Of a stretch of DNA of 64,000 nt, positions 11,087 to 23,995 are shown piece by piece. Source of the DNA: Plasmopara viticola (Eukaryota > Oomycota > Peronosporomycetes > Peronosporales > Peronosporaceae); assembly GCA_001695595.3 (NCBI GenBank), contig MBPM02000029.1, forward strand, positions 761,739 to 825,738. The letters are read 5' to 3'. The translations under genes were made by a program, and so were the position numbers. The notes below the pieces were generated by a model. The model was not told the origin of the DNA. It searched no databases and saw nothing but the letters and a program-made list of their open reading frames with translations. How positions within the stretch are numbered: the first letter of the stretch is position 1; each line of letters opens with the position of its first letter.

Positions 11087-14000
11087 TCAAAGATTTCCCA
11101 TGCCTTGGAATAAATTTCCGTCACATTGCGACTCAATAGTGTTACAGACTTTTTGAAACAACTCGTTGGCTGCAGCTACACCAGCAGCTCCGTCTCCCTT
11201 GCAGTCGTAGTCGTAGCCCGGGATCCAAATGAGTCCACCGTGGATCAGTCGTACAAATACATGCACGCGACGATGGATAAATTGCATGTAGCCGCGTTGT
11301 TGCCAGCGCTCTAGCAACAAACGAGCATTGGTTGAAGCTGAACGGCGGTGCCCACGTATCGGAATTCCCGTTTTGTTAATTGTTGCTTCCTGATCGATTC
11401 CAAGCCCATACCCGATTCCGGTTCCATCTGCAATTCGTTCGTCGTCCATAACAAAGTCGAGTGATTCAGTCATTGCAGCAACAAAGAATTCGGAGATTTG
11501 CACAGGAAGTGGCAGAAAGACGGAAGCAACCAGCGGATGGATCTGACACGAGAGACCCTTGAATACTCTGGAACACGGCGCAGATCAGGCCTGCTTGCTT
11601 GGCACGACGTCGCACAGAACCTACAAATTCATCTGCTGCAATACCGCTGCATGCTAACCAGCGCACATCCAGGTGAAAGCAGCGCAAAATGGTCATTGTC
11701 TCTTCCAGACGCATTATGACCCATTCAGTTCTTGAATCTTCGAATTTCGAGATTGACATAGACGACGGGACAGATCCTGTCGATGCTTTACAAGCTACCT
11801 TGAAACTCAGCATGCGGCTTTCACTCGAAAGTAATGTCGCAGAAGTTGCTCGTGCAGTCTTTGGGTGCTCCAATTTCATCTTCACTGAAATGTTTTCGAC
11901 ATCACCAAACTCTGAGGGAGCGACACGCGATTGCAGATACTCAATCAATTTAGTGAACTTGGCTGCATAAGCCGAAGCAAATAAATGAAAATCCACATCG
12001 TTTTGATCTTTTGTACAGACTGGGGGCACAATTGCAAAACGAATGCGGCGACATTTCATCGAGTCTGCCATGTCGTCAAGATAGCCACACAATAAATTGT
12101 CAAGGGCGTTCCAATTATCTTCTGGCTGCGGATAGCGGTGAAATATTTGCTGGTGAGGTTGAAAAGTCTGAGTCAGCCCTACCCAAAGCGAATAATTATA
12201 CGAAGTGGAGGCGACTTTGGGGTCATGTGGCTCGCGTTGGACAAATCGCTTGACTTCGACAGTTTGCCGCTCAGCATCGTAAATGAGTTGATGAATACGG
12301 TGTCCCATACTCAAATGATATACTTTTTGTCGACTTTCCGGCGACGAATCACTAGCCATAAGCTCTGCAGTCGAGTCGCTACTGGACACAAGTTGAAAAT
12401 CACGAGCTAATCGTGGCAAATCATTTCAATTAACAAGTCATCATGATTGCGATAGCGAGGAATAGAGTCGATTGTCGGTGATTGCGTTGCGGTAGTAGGA
12501 ATCGTCAGTGTGTAAAAAGCTTCAGTATACCCCTGACGCAATTCCTGTGGGGATGGAAAGTGATCAGTTGTTAAAGGCAAAATAGCTGGCGAAGTCAGGC
12601 TGAGCCAGTTAGGACCGCGGAACATCGGCCCGCCATCTTGTGTCGTCATGTCCCCTACAGCGATGTAATTTGATTCTGGAAAGAGGTGACTCCATCGACG
12701 TCGGTCCCTCGATAGACGCTGAGAACCCTGTCTACTCCGATAACGAAATGGATGTACCTCAGTCATGGAGCCCATGACAACATCACTAGCAGCAGGTGAA
12801 GCCTTGAAGCTCAGATTTCCAGAAATTAACGACGTTTTGAAAAGTTCCGATTGATTTCTGCGCAAGCCACCTATAGGTGAGCTTAAGCTGTTAACTCGAA
12901 CACGTCGCAAATTGCTCAGTAATTTCAAATTACATAACCCATCTTTTCCTGTCAGCGAAGAAGATGCAGCTGAATGTCCAGACGTCGACAGCTGAAATTC
13001 TTTCGTCTGGGGAGTACCGTAAGGTGTGTGATTAGAATTTAAATTTGATGTCATTGCACAAGGCAGCTTGCCATCACATTTTTGCCGCTCCACCAAGCTC
13101 CCTTGCATTACTTTTAAAGAATGGGATAAGTTTTCGTCCACTTTTGGATCTAAGCAAGATAAAATAGGAATTCCTGGAGACGCAACCTGCTGTATCGAAT
13201 GAGCCGACGGGGAGGGTTGCAAAACTCTATTTACTGATGGGCTGTTTAGTTCCAATTTGCGAGGTGAAAGAAGCGTCTGGACCATGCTATTACTTTCACT
13301 CATGAGAATCGATTTGTCTTTGCGATTCTGACCATAATTGCTGGTGCCGCGATCTCGAATTCCCTCTGCATGTTTCCTTGCGTTGCGACGGAACCGCTCA
13401 AGATGGCCAGCGCAATCTCCAGCAATAGTGGCACTTGTGATCTGCTCCTCAGGACTTTCCAAGGGAACAAACCCAAGTCTATGATCGCAAAATTTTCTTG
13501 TAGGCGAAATATTGTTTCCTACAGTAGCGCAAAGACGTTGTCGTCATATTCTTCAAGTGCTGCCCGAGTATGAAACTTTGGACTCAAATCCGTATCTGTG
13601 CGTAGTTGGCTCGATGCAAGAATCGGATCGAAATCAGGAGAGCGACTGAGTTGCAAAAGTTTTGGTGGTGGCGCTGGTGATGACAAGTCCGGGAGCTCGC
13701 TCATCTCGAAGAGAAGACGATCTGGATTCAAAGCACCAGATTTAAGCAATTAACATTGTCAACAATGACACTTTCCTTGTCATTATTGCAAATTTTATCG
13801 TCTTGATAAATAAAGTGTTTGTGGCACAATGACCAAAATCAGTATCTTTGCACAGCAATTTTCGCAGTGTCACGGGAAACACAAGCTTTTCGGACGGCGA
13901 AGTGACGTCAAACATACGAAAGGATGGCAAAGGGTCAAAGTGTTGGTTGCGCTTTACTTGACACTCACATCCACGCGGATTCTGCTGCGCACCTTGACTT

Positions 14001-15744
14001 GGGCTAAAAGAGGCCGGTAAATCAACTTGACTTGAGCAATTGATCCCCTCCCTACAGCTGCAACCGAAATTCAGAACGTAATGTTGACCCAATGGGGAAC
14101 ATCGTAGGTAACATTGTCCACTAATTTAATTACTTCGGTCTCAAGTGTTGCTGGTGTGAAAGCGCGAGGAATTTTTCTCTCACTAAATTTCGACCATTCA
14201 GAACTTTTGTGCGTCGAAGTAATTCTTGATATGCCGTGGACGGACGATGAATTTTCTAATGATTTAGACATTTCACCTGCACCACTAACACCACTAAAAG
14301 AGTAGTTGCGAAAAAAACTTGGTATATCTACTGCACAAGTCCTTGACTTCGCTACTGATGGTTCATCGGCGTATATAAATAAGGGAACAACGTGAAGAGG
14401 CGGCGTTGTTAAAGAAATCATGTCCATGCCCACACCATTGTCCATCATACGCTGCTCAGTTATCTCGGCAAGCTTGCGATTTACGTTGAATATACTGCAT
14501 CCGGCTGTCAGCATGACAATTCCCTGTCCCGTGCGGCTTAGTCACGGTCCATGTAGTGCTTATCCAGTACATTCAAAGTCACGTTGATGGCCTCTAAAAT
14601 GTTTCCTTCCTTGGCTCGCGATGGGATTCCACATGGCAATGTTTTCCACTTCACGTACAAATCTTTATCTCTACAATAGTCGACGTTGCTTAAAGATGGC
14701 TGTTTTCCCCTCTCGTGTCGTCTCGGTCCATAGTAGAACAGTGACAAATTTCATACTCTGCTACTGATACTTCTTCCGGCGTGCGCCATCGATGCGTCTC
14801 GTAGTAGCTCACAAATTCTTTCTTAAGCAATAGTAGCAACCGGTTCCAGTCTGGTCCTGTAAAATTCATCACAACAACCTTGTAAAAATCCTCATAGTAG
14901 CGCCCCGAGACAGGATCCACGTGAATAGTAGGGCCATATCCGTTGGCCGTATTACTTCCTAGTGCACCACAGCCTGGGCCAAACCCTTGTCTTCGGGGCT
15001 CGGCAAATGGCGCTTTCTTCGGATCAAACCCATCAGGGAACTGCTTTGTCGTAAAAGCTTCTGGAAAAAGCAATTATTGTGACCGAGTGACTCACAGAAC
15101 TCTCACTCCACTTGGCAATCAGCACACGTAATAATCGATGCAGTAGCTTTTCATAGTAAAGCTCGCCATCAGGTGCAACTCCCACATTTCTGTGCTCATC
15201 TGTACGAGCCAGAAAAGACGACTAGAGCGTGAGCGTACAACAATCTTGGTGCCATCTCCAATTACGCCGCAGTGTAATTGGGTGTTATTGGTCAATATGG
15301 CATCCACCTGTGACCGAATCCCAAGACACTCGACCGTTCTACCCACGTAAACACATTGACCGAGCATCGTGACTTTAAAGCGCCAAATATCGGCTCTGGA
15401 CAGAAATTGGTCCTTGAAACTCAACTCGACAAAATCCACACTTAGATCACGAGGGTCCACACGCCGCACGGTCACTGAGCGAAAAGCTTCAAGTCCAAAC
15501 TGTGCCGCATATCTTTGGCAACACTCACCTGCAGCTTCCCACGCACAGGTGCAAGCGACTCGACGGAAAGCACTAGACGTGGATGTGTACGCTCGGGCTG
15601 TCCAATCTCTACCAAGTCAAGCAGCTTTATCTCCGGAAAAAAGTCCGGGTTGAGTACCAGCAATTCACCATTGCGGTACTCGGGTCCGTGCACCACAAGT
15701 GAAAGTACTTCACGGTCCGTAGTGCCGCGTCGAGTGCGCCACAT
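11087..15744 (-). CDS. IML1/DEPDC5 orthologue, GATOR1 subunit (frame broken by about ten shifts)
   Basis: IML1/DEPDC5 with NPRL2 and NPRL3 forms GATOR1, the GAP for Rag GTPases that restrains TORC1 at the lysosome/vacuole when amino acids are scarce. ATG at 15744 (MWRTRRGTTDREVL). N-terminal domain: LLVLNPDFFPEIKLLDLVEI, then VDFVELSFKDQFLSRADIWR. Next: YYEDFYKVVVMNF, NILEAINVTLNVLDKHYMDRD, QRMMDNGVGMDMISL, PLHVVPLF and PHWVN. Middle: RRRWSHLFP and PNWLSLTSPAILPLTTDHFP, then LSMGHRIHQLIYD and NWNALDNLLCGYL. C-terminal: EFFVAAMTESLDFVMDDERI and GYMQFIHRRVHVFVRL. The span equals about 1,553 codons, close to human and yeast members. Frame changes occur near 15490, 15125, 15045, 14735, 14545, 14080, 13745, 13490, 12412 and 11505; those I inspected fit one-base losses. 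I could not recognise the DEP domain. Conservation argues for a functional gene with assembly errors, but a young pseudogene is possible. Confidence 0.88.
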
Positions 15745-18700
15745 CCGCTTCCAACTGCAACACGTCTTTGAAGCAGTTTTGAACCCGGATCAGAAAAGAC
15801 ATGTTGGGCGTTAGGCCTTTTATATTAGTTTACACAGATATATATACCTGTCGTTAAGCCCTCTTTTCGATGAACATCACTTATAAATTATCACATTACA
15901 GCTATACAATGCATGTTAAAAAATGTGAGACCATAAAACAATTATTGTATCGACTGAATCATTTTGGAATGTTGATCCGTATTAGACTGGAAACTTGATC
16001 AATTGTTCGCCAAAAAATTGTATATCTTCCTGCACGGAAGCTACTGGGAAGCACAAAAGCTTGGTGTATGTAAAGACCCGGTACATTCCCCCACCGAAAT
16101 TGAGAGCTTTGAGAAAGAAGAGAGGTCAACGACGACAACCCTCGCTAGTTTTCTCGAGTAGATGCAATGGCTGAAATTACTGGCGCAGGCTTTGTGGCTG
16201 GTTCAGAACCGGCACTGACGTTAGTCGCCGTCCCGTAAGAGGTCTACTCACTCTCCGGATAACGGGCTCAACAAATAAGAGGAGGACATTCCGGACTGGT
16301 AGACCCGGCTGATGTAGGATGGTGCAGAGCAACTTTTCAAATACCAATACTCGCATAATACTTATGAACGGAAGCTGACTTAATAGTCAGATTTCAGCGG
16401 GCCTATTGGCTGTTGTGCGCTGAGCATTGAACTTCCGAATATCAAAAGATGCCTATGGTAACCCCCCAACGTATAAAAAACCAATATTTAACCAGCTTGA
16501 ACGAAGATATTTTTGCTCGTCAGCTTGAAGTGGAATTTACTCTTTTGGCGGGTCGATTACAAATCTCTTTCGAATGTCGCGTATTTGGCATAATGCCTAG
16601 ACAGGGGCCAAGGAAGTAATTTTGACGGCGGATATTGAGACAGCCCAACGCGTATAGTGACTAACATACGAAGCGTCTTTTTTCTGACAACGGCCTTCGG
16701 GCAGTCATATCAGAGCTTTCCCAGCTACTCCCACAGTTTCTGTAATATTGGCTAATCGAGTTACTTCAATCAAAGCTGCCGGTGCTCGTGCGAGCATCTC
16801 TGCTTCACTAGGTTCTCCTTATGGGGTTGAGGCTTGCCTTGGTCGTCAAAGATCACACGGCCTTAAAGCTGTTTTTTTCTGTAGTCGCCCGCGGCCTGCC
16901 AAGGCCGATTTTATGATCAATCATAAGCCCCTCATTTGCTACGCAGAAGACGCTGCTTCAAAGACACAAGTCCGATGAACTTTACGGTCGGATCTTCCGT
17001 CGCAAATCTAAGGCGTGAGGTGTCCGAACCGCAGAAGAGATCTGCTCGTGTCGTAGTGATCTGCAAACTTGGCTGTCCATCAAGTCTCACAGTATCATGC
17101 CACCAGCCCTATGGTCAATACGGTGATGACTATCGGCATTATCAGCAGCCGTATGAACACCTGTTCTCGCCTTACCAACAGATCGAGCACCGTGCCAACG
17201 TTCCAAAGAGGGCATTATAAAATGATTTGTCAATATCGTGGAAAGGTCGATGGTGTGCACCGAAATGTGCCTTACCCAGACTGTGAAAAGTAGACTGTGA
17301 AGATTCGATGAATTTCACTTTGTTCGAAAACACCAAACTTACCCTAGGTAGGATTATCGTATATAGCATTGCTTAATCAACTTTTATAAGCGCAAACGGA
17401 TTCTCTCTATTGTGTTGGTAGAACCTTCGATTCGTCGTAGGCAGATACACTCGCACTCTTTACCCTGCTGAGCTTTCGGCCAAATTTTTTGCGAAGTCAT
17501 TGAGCCTTGAATCGATAGACATAGAAGAGTATTAATTCTTAAAAATGCATGAATGGCATTGTTGTGTGCGAACTCAGTACGATCTTCAGCCCACAAATAG
17601 TAAACATGCTGTGCAGTGTGTCCTTAACACACAGTGAATATTTTCGTCTGATCTTCTTTCTGTGAATGGTCTACTGTAAATGCAGCAAGCAGATCCTTAA
17701 TAGCTGAAAGATCGTTCATCGAAACGCAGCGGTAAACTGCGGTTCCGGTCCGGCACCATATTATACTTATCGTACTTTAAAAGCCTTAATGAGTACCTTT
17801 TATACCAGCAGAAGCAAAACATGACTCATTCAAACCCTGTTGTGCGTATCCAAATGGCTGGCACCTCTATCACTCACCCGCCAATCGATCCAAGGCTTAA
17901 ACTTATCTAGTTACAGCATGCTCAGGATCAAGTCATGCTTGCTCATGTCAAGGATAAAATATGGCTTGGTGCTGTCGGAACTCTAGTTTCTACAGCCAGG
18001 TCTGCTTTGGGCTTTGGACTGTTCTATATATGTCGACTTCGTCAAATTAGTCGAATCACGAGTGACTATATATATATGCTCCCTCTTACTGCGTTAGTTA
18101 CCCAATCTGACTAACTGCAAATGTTTGCCGACGTGCAAAATTATGCGACGAACAAGAGTCTACAAAGACTCGATATAGGCTTTCCTATTCTCGAAGACAT
18201 GCGAATACGATTGGTAGTGGTGTCTAGCCTGCCTCTCAGGGTCTAGTCTGAATCTGTTTACCTCACATGGTCTATATTACATAGAGCGTAACAAGTATTT
18301 TTCAGTTTTCTATCGGTGACTAGCGTATACTGGCTCTGAGGGCTCGGCTTCTGCCAGCGACCCTCTAGACATTTGAGCGAGACCTTTACCGGCACTCTTC
18401 ACGACAGACACGAATTATGTGCAGCATTTCAGCGCAGCCAAAGCAGCACCCGCTGTTCTGATCGGCATCACTTAGTTTATTTGGACTTAATTTGGATCCG
18501 CGGATTTTAAGACACTACTACTCTGGGTCATACAGGCCGGAAATTTGACCACACAGGCATTCTGGAGGAGCAAGCCTGCCTGTGGGTGTAATGCTCTTGA
18601 AATGCGATTTGAATAAGCTTTTCGGTTGCTCTTGAAGAGTTAAGAGTTAGGACTAGTTCGTCCATAAACATGGTCGTCTTGACTAGTCCAGGGAGTGCTG

Positions 18701-20296
18701 TCTCAATAGTGTAGGCTGTCAGCTTCCTTAATTTATAAAAATGCTGCTAAAAATACAATTTCTTGCTTGCACACAAGAAAGCACGAACGCTGGCGAACTT
18801 TTGTGCGCAGTAGAAAGCAAGCTTATAAATGAACATATTTAGGTCTATAATTGCAACTTCGTGCTGCATTTGAGCCTGTCCTTTTATGTCATTTTTCTTG
18901 GATTGTTCGAGAAGGTTCTTCATCTCGCATACTAAATTGCTTATACTGAGTCTAGTGATTTACTTCAACCGGTGACTAGCTTTTAGTGTGTTCGTAATCA
19001 TCAGCTTTCGTCATGTCCAGAATTCTACAAAGTTTTATACTACATACATTCTGCGATGCGAAAGCATTTCATATTCAATACTTTCACGAGTAGTGTCTTT
19101 TCGCTTGACCTCCCAGGCAAGAAAGTGATAGGACTACGCGTACCTGATAGATCATTGTAATCAAGTCTGCCTTAGTGGCCACTTCTAACTCCTTAATCCG
19201 GAAGCGGAGGCGCTGGCTTTGCTTCTTAGAATCCCAGAGCTCAGTGCGAGTATTTTGTTTGCTTGGCTGCAGGGAAGCTGCGAATGCAACCCCCTTTCGT
19301 CAGGCTTTTAACCCAGCAAGTCTTCTGAGCAGATGCGAAAGGTGTTATGAACCTTTGCATAATTTGACTACGAGCGCCAATAAGAGTGACGGTTCTACAG
19401 CATCTCGCACAGAAAGGCATACGCAATTTGTGCTGTTGGTCTTAAGGGTCTACAATAGAAGCTGAGCAATATTTACCTCTAATTCGTCATACCTCTAATT
19501 CTTATACTGCCTAGGCAGGGACTATATTCATTTCGGTAGCCATCACAATATCTCAAAATGCAAACTGATATTAGTACCGATAACAAAATTCAGCACTATG
19601 GACGGCTGTTACACAGCTTGAGATATTGCGAAAAAAATGTAGATACTGTAAATGTCAATTATTTACTGTGTATGCAATCTTGTGATCGAGCCACATACAC
19701 AGCTCCAGCTTGAGATCTGGAGGAGATCAGGTTGTAACTTTTATACGAAGAGGACAAATCGTCAACAAAAGAATTGTTTTCATTAATTTCTCAGCAAAAA
19801 ATGGGTAAATGATTTCATACACAACAAAAATTGGGGCAGGCAATCCATACGAAGTTGTGCCATATATATTTGACGCTTGCGTTTAGGCCTCATGGACGGC
19901 AGGCATAGACAGTAAAAATGTTACGCTACTACGGATGTGGAATAGAAACGATAACAGCTGAGAGGAGCGTGGACCGTCTCTTGACGCTCTTAATTTCAGC
20001 TATCAATCTCTGTGTTTTTCAGCCGGTCGTGAGCACCCTAAATCCGGAGCGACACCGCTAAAAAGGCAAGTCATTCCGATTTCGCCAACAAAGAGGTCCA
20101 GATTTAGCGCAAGCCTAGACCTCGACAGCCTGTAAAATGACTGACGATTTGCCATTGCGGCTCGTCCATACCCCATGAAAACTGAATTGCGATCTGCTTA
20201 TCAACCCTCCACAAAAACGATACGAGATATGTCGCATGCAGGGAGAGCAACGATTTTTGCGTTGGAACCCATGTTTACGCGCGGGCGGGCTTTGCC
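15745..20296. other. Intergenic region with decayed, unassigned sequence
   Basis: About 4.5 kb. The first 150 bp (15745-15900) is the IML1 5' flank. From 16100 to 17600 there are short plus-strand open stretches separated by stops (for example 16748-16978) that may be an old retroelement, but I found no diagnostic motif. One better remnant at 17821-18114 is listed separately. The short open stretch at 19175-19465 has no recognisable domain. I see no tRNA or rRNA gene and no long repeat. Confidence 0.5.
17821..18114 (+). pseudogene. Unrecognised ORF remnant with one internal stop
   Basis: A 97-codon frame from an ATG at 17821 to a TAA at 18112, interrupted only by a TAG at 17908. Its composition looks protein-like (NPVVRIQMAGTSITHPP before the stop, VMLAHVKDKIWLGAVGTL and GFGLFYICRLRQISRI after it), unlike the neighbouring DNA. 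I do not recognise the family. It could be a fragment of a transposon protein. The single stop suggests either recent decay or a chance frame. Confidence 0.35.
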
Positions 20297-20560
20297 TACT
20301 CAACCCACCCACGTTCATTTACGACCACATATGCCCACCCATACCCACGACCACCTGGCTATACCCACACATACCCAGCCGCCAGCGCGCGGAATGTTAG
20401 CGAGTTTTCAATTTATTAAACCGGCATACGCCGTACCCACCCATGCCCACGCCTCCCTCTCACTGCCCAACCACACCCATCCACCGACTGGACCCGCGTA
20501 CCCATGCCCGCCCAGAACCCATGGGTATGGGAATTCCTGTGGATATGGGTATGGGTACCC
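20297..20560. repeat. ACCCA(T/C)-rich tract upstream of the H+-ATPase, ending in inverted copies
   Basis: More than a dozen irregularly spaced copies of ACCCA(T/C) or near variants occur on the plus strand between 20297 and about 20525 (for example tacccacccatgcccacgcc). They then flip to ATGGGTATGGG copies at 20520-20557, so the 3' end can fold back on the earlier repeats (cccatgggtatggg). Open frames in this tract (for example 20175-20624) are a by-product of the repeats and are not called as genes. It ends about 240 bp before the ATPase start codon and may be a regulatory or simple-repeat tract. Confidence 0.7.
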
Positions 20561-20662
20561 AGTGCAGAACTCTGCTTGTCAATACAGGCGTTTACGAAGC
20601 ACAGATGAGCCAAACCTACAGTAACACGGAGAAAAACCTTGCTTTTCAACTCTCTTAATGGC

Positions 20663-20678
20663 AGTCATTCTACAATTT
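20663..20678 (+). promoter_or_regulatory. Oomycete Inr+FPR core promoter of the H+-ATPase
   Basis: AGTCATTCTACAATTT matches the oomycete 16-nt core (GCTCATTYYNCAWTTT) at 14 of 16 positions, including the TCATT initiator and the CAATTT flanking region. It lies about 125-140 nt upstream of the ATG at 20801, a normal 5' leader length. The transcription start would be expected near the CA at 20666-20667. Confidence 0.72.
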
Positions 20679-20800
20679 CCAGAGTGCCACCGGCGTGCGC
20701 GTTCTTATTCGCGGTCGTCTGCATTCTATCAAGAGACTAGCTGAAAACACGACAACGCGTCGAATCTTTGGACAACGTACAATACTGACAACATCCCATC

Positions 20801-23800
20801 ATGGCTAGTCCTACTAACAAGTCGTACATGTCAATGGCGACACCCAACGACGTCAAGAATTACACAAACGAAGTTGGCCAGATCCAATGGGCTCAAGTCC
20901 CGCTGAACGCCGCTTTGGACAAACTCAAGACGTCTCGAGAAGGTCTGACGTCGGATGAGGCTGAGAAACGTTTAGCCGAGCATGGCCCGAACAAGCTCCC
21001 GGAAGAAAGGTCAACAAGTTGACCCTTTTTCTAGGCTTCATGTGGAATCCGCTGTCGTGGGCTATGGAAGTGGCTGCTGTTCTGTCGATTGTGTTGCTGG
21101 ACTATGCCGACTTTGCACTGATTTTGTTCCTGCTATTGCTAAACGCTTGCATTGGTTATATCGAAGAAGTCCAAGCTGGTGATGCCGTGTCGGCACTGAT
21201 GGGTCAATTGGCACCAGAGGCCAAAGTGTTTCGAGATGGTGAGATCAAAAACATTCCAGCCGATTTGCTCGTCCCTGGCGACGTGCTGCGTGTGCGTCTG
21301 GGTGATGTAATTCCTGCCGATCTAAGTTCCTTGAGGGTGACGCAGTCAAGGTGGATCAGTCGTCGCTGACGGGTGAGTCATTGCCGGTCACAAAGCGCGA
21401 AGGTGACGAGGGCTACTCGGGATCTGTGGTGAAGCAGGGTGAGATCGAAGCTGTTGTGACCAGCACGGGTGCAAACACGTTCTGGGCCGCGCTGCTGAAA
21501 AGATCGCGTCTGCGGAGTCACATGGTCGTCTACAATGGTACTGACTACGGTTGGAAACTTTGCATGGTGTCGATCGGGTTCTGGTGCATTGTGGAACTAC
21601 TGGTGCAGATGGCTGGACGGTCATCGCAGAATCCTTGCGTGATCGTAACGGACGGGTGTCTTGGTGTGGCTAACATTCTAGTGCTTATCGTGGGTGGAAT
21701 TCCCGTCGCCATGCCGACTGTCTTATCGGTTACGTTGGCAATCGGGTCTTCGGCTCTAGCTAAAGAGAATGCTATCGTGACTCGTCTGACATGTATTGAA
21801 GAAATGGCTTCTATGGAGATACTGTGCTCGGACAAGACGGGAACACTTACGCTGAATAAGCTCTCTGTGGACATGGACAACTTGATTCCGTACAACAACT
21901 TTACCGCAGCTGACATTCTCAAGTACGGTGCCCTGTCAGCTCGTTTGGAGAACAACGAGGCTATTGACGTCGTGTGTCATAACACGTATCCAGGCAAGGA
22001 CACGATGTGGGATGAGTATACTTTACTGCACTACACGCCATTCGACCCTACAACGAAGCGCACGATTGCAAAGCTTAAGGACAACAAAACGGGCGAGATC
22101 TTCCGAGCTGTGAAGGGCGCCCCACAGGTTGTGCTGGACATGGACGTTAACGCTGACAAGCTGCGCGTGGAGGTTGAAGATCGCATCAACGAGTTTGCTT
22201 CCCGCGGCTACCGTGGTTTGGGTGTTGGTATCTCTCGCAGTGGCGATGTTCCGGTGGAGGAATGCGAGTGGCAGATGATTGGTCTCCTGCCGCTGTTCGA
22301 CCCGCCTCGTCACGACACCGCGGACACAGTTAAAAGGGCTATCGCTCTTGGCGTTGCAGTGAAGATGGTGACGGGTGACCAGAGGGCTATTGCCGTAGAG
22401 ACGTGCCGTCAACTAGGAATGCCAACCAACATTCTTGACACATCTTTCTTCAACACTGCTCCGCCTGCTGGACTAAACTTGGCTCAGATGATCTACAATA
22501 CCGATGGTTTCGCTCAAGTCTTCCCGGAGCACAAATTCGAAATTGTTAAGCACCTCCAGTCATTAAACAAGGTGGTGGGCATGACAGGTGACGGTGTGAA
22601 CGATGCTCCAGCCCTGGCTCAAGCCGACATTGGTATTGCTGTAGATGACGCGACGGATGCTGCGCGTGCTGCTGCTGATATTGTTCTTGTCTCGCCCGGT
22701 CTGAGTGTGATCATCACGGCAATTCGCATGAGTCGTGAAATTTTTTTGCGTATGAAAAACTATGCCATGTACTCAATCGCCATGACGGTGCGTATCGTGT
22801 TTACGTTTGGTATCCTGACGGTCGCGTGGAATTGGTACTTCCCTCCGCTTCTTGTTGTGATTCTGGCTATCCTTAACGATGGTACGATCTTGACGATCTC
22901 AAAGGACAACGTCAAGCTTCTCCTTACCCTGACTCGTGGAAACTGAAGGAGGTGTTTATTTCGTCAATCGCATTCGGCCTATGGCTGACTTTGTCAACAA
23001 TCGTGCTGTTTGCAGTCATAAACAACTCGAATGGTTTTGAGGGGCAGGCGTTGAAATCTTTGTGTGGACTGCATGAAAAAGGAATGCCACGACTTTTTTA
23101 AAAACCAGTACCAAGCGTGCGTAATGGTTAACAATTCGACCGGATGCGGTGAAATGACGGGGAGCGTGAAGCAGTCAGCTAGCGTTTCTGATGTGGGCGC
23201 TTTCCGTAATGGCGCCGTTAGTGCATACTGGACGCAGTACCAGGAAAAGTACGATTCACGGTCAAAACTCTTCGAGGACCTTGCGGAAGTGAAATTGAAC
23301 AACTTGCCAAACGACGCCACGCCGTCTGCAGAGACAGCATACAACCAGTATGTGTACGAGTACACTCTGGGCATTGGTGGGGTAGCCTACGGAGGCGACT
23401 ACGACGTTTTTAATGCTGCTCAGCTAGGAAATGGTGTGAATTTATCGGCGACGACGAGGTGCCCATCACGAATCAGGTCAGCTTTTGTCAGTACGTGTGG
23501 GGCTTTAGCAACTGGAACTCTACATGGACACGCGACAACGAAATGGTCGGCCCTGGTATTCAGCGCAAAGAAGGCGTGTTGCGTTCGCTGGTATATCTCC
23601 AAGTATCAATCTCCGGTCAGGCTTTGATTTTTGTGACCGTACTGCCGGCAGCAACAACTGGTTTTTGCTGAAAAGCCATGCAATTTGCTGCTGATTGCCT
23701 TTGTCTTTGCCCAAGTGGTTGCCTCGGTAATCGGGTGGATCGGTTTTGGTGGCTACCCGGCGGATCGTGTTGCTGTAATCGGTGCGGCGGTGGTTACACA

Positions 23801-23995
23801 CTTATCGCGTGGCTTTGGGCCATTGTTTGGCAGTTTCCACTTGACCTGATCAAATTTATGGTAAATTACATTCTGACGAAGGACACATACAAGTCCAAGG
23901 CCTTCACTGAGCGCATTAACGCGGGTCACCCGACAATGAGGCATTCTGCAGTGACGAACACGCAGCGTTCCATTCGCGCCAGTGTCACCGTTTAA
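20801..23995 (+). CDS. Plasma-membrane P-type H+-ATPase (P3A type), frame interrupted by single-base losses
   Basis: Pumps protons out of the cell at the cost of ATP, energising the plasma membrane. ATG at 20801 (MASPTNKSYMSM). In order: cation-ATPase N-terminal domain (REGLTSDEAEKRLAEHG), first membrane pair (FMWNPLSWAMEVAAVL), actuator loop SSLTGESLPVTKREGDEG, membrane segment with GGIPVAMPTVLSVTLAIG, phosphorylation site CSDKTGTLT (Asp codon at 21831), nucleotide-domain KGAP, then MVTGD and GMTGDGVNDAPALAQADIGIAV. C-terminal membrane segments follow, with a loop of roughly 150 residues after 23000 that I take to be the extended oomycete form, and a C-terminus ending SIRASVTV at 23995. The locus equals about 1,065 codons. 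The frame shifts near 21010, 21323, 21480, 21560, 22918, 23455, 23635 and 23662. The sites I could inspect are losses of one base, mostly from short homopolymers. All catalytic motifs are present. Confidence 0.93.

Noticed and set aside
14530..14560. Programmed frameshifting in IML1
   Set aside because: There are about ten shifts with no common slippery motif, and similar shifts occur in unrelated genes, so a sequence or mutation cause is simpler.
20175..20658. Pro/His/Thr-rich small proteins
   Set aside because: The composition comes from the ACCCAT repeats. Open frames occur on both strands and in overlapping frames, and the core promoter of the ATPase lies downstream of them.
21388..22412. 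Long minus-strand ORFs inside the H+-ATPase locus
   Set aside because: They are antisense shadows of a strongly conserved plus-strand protein and have no domain of their own.
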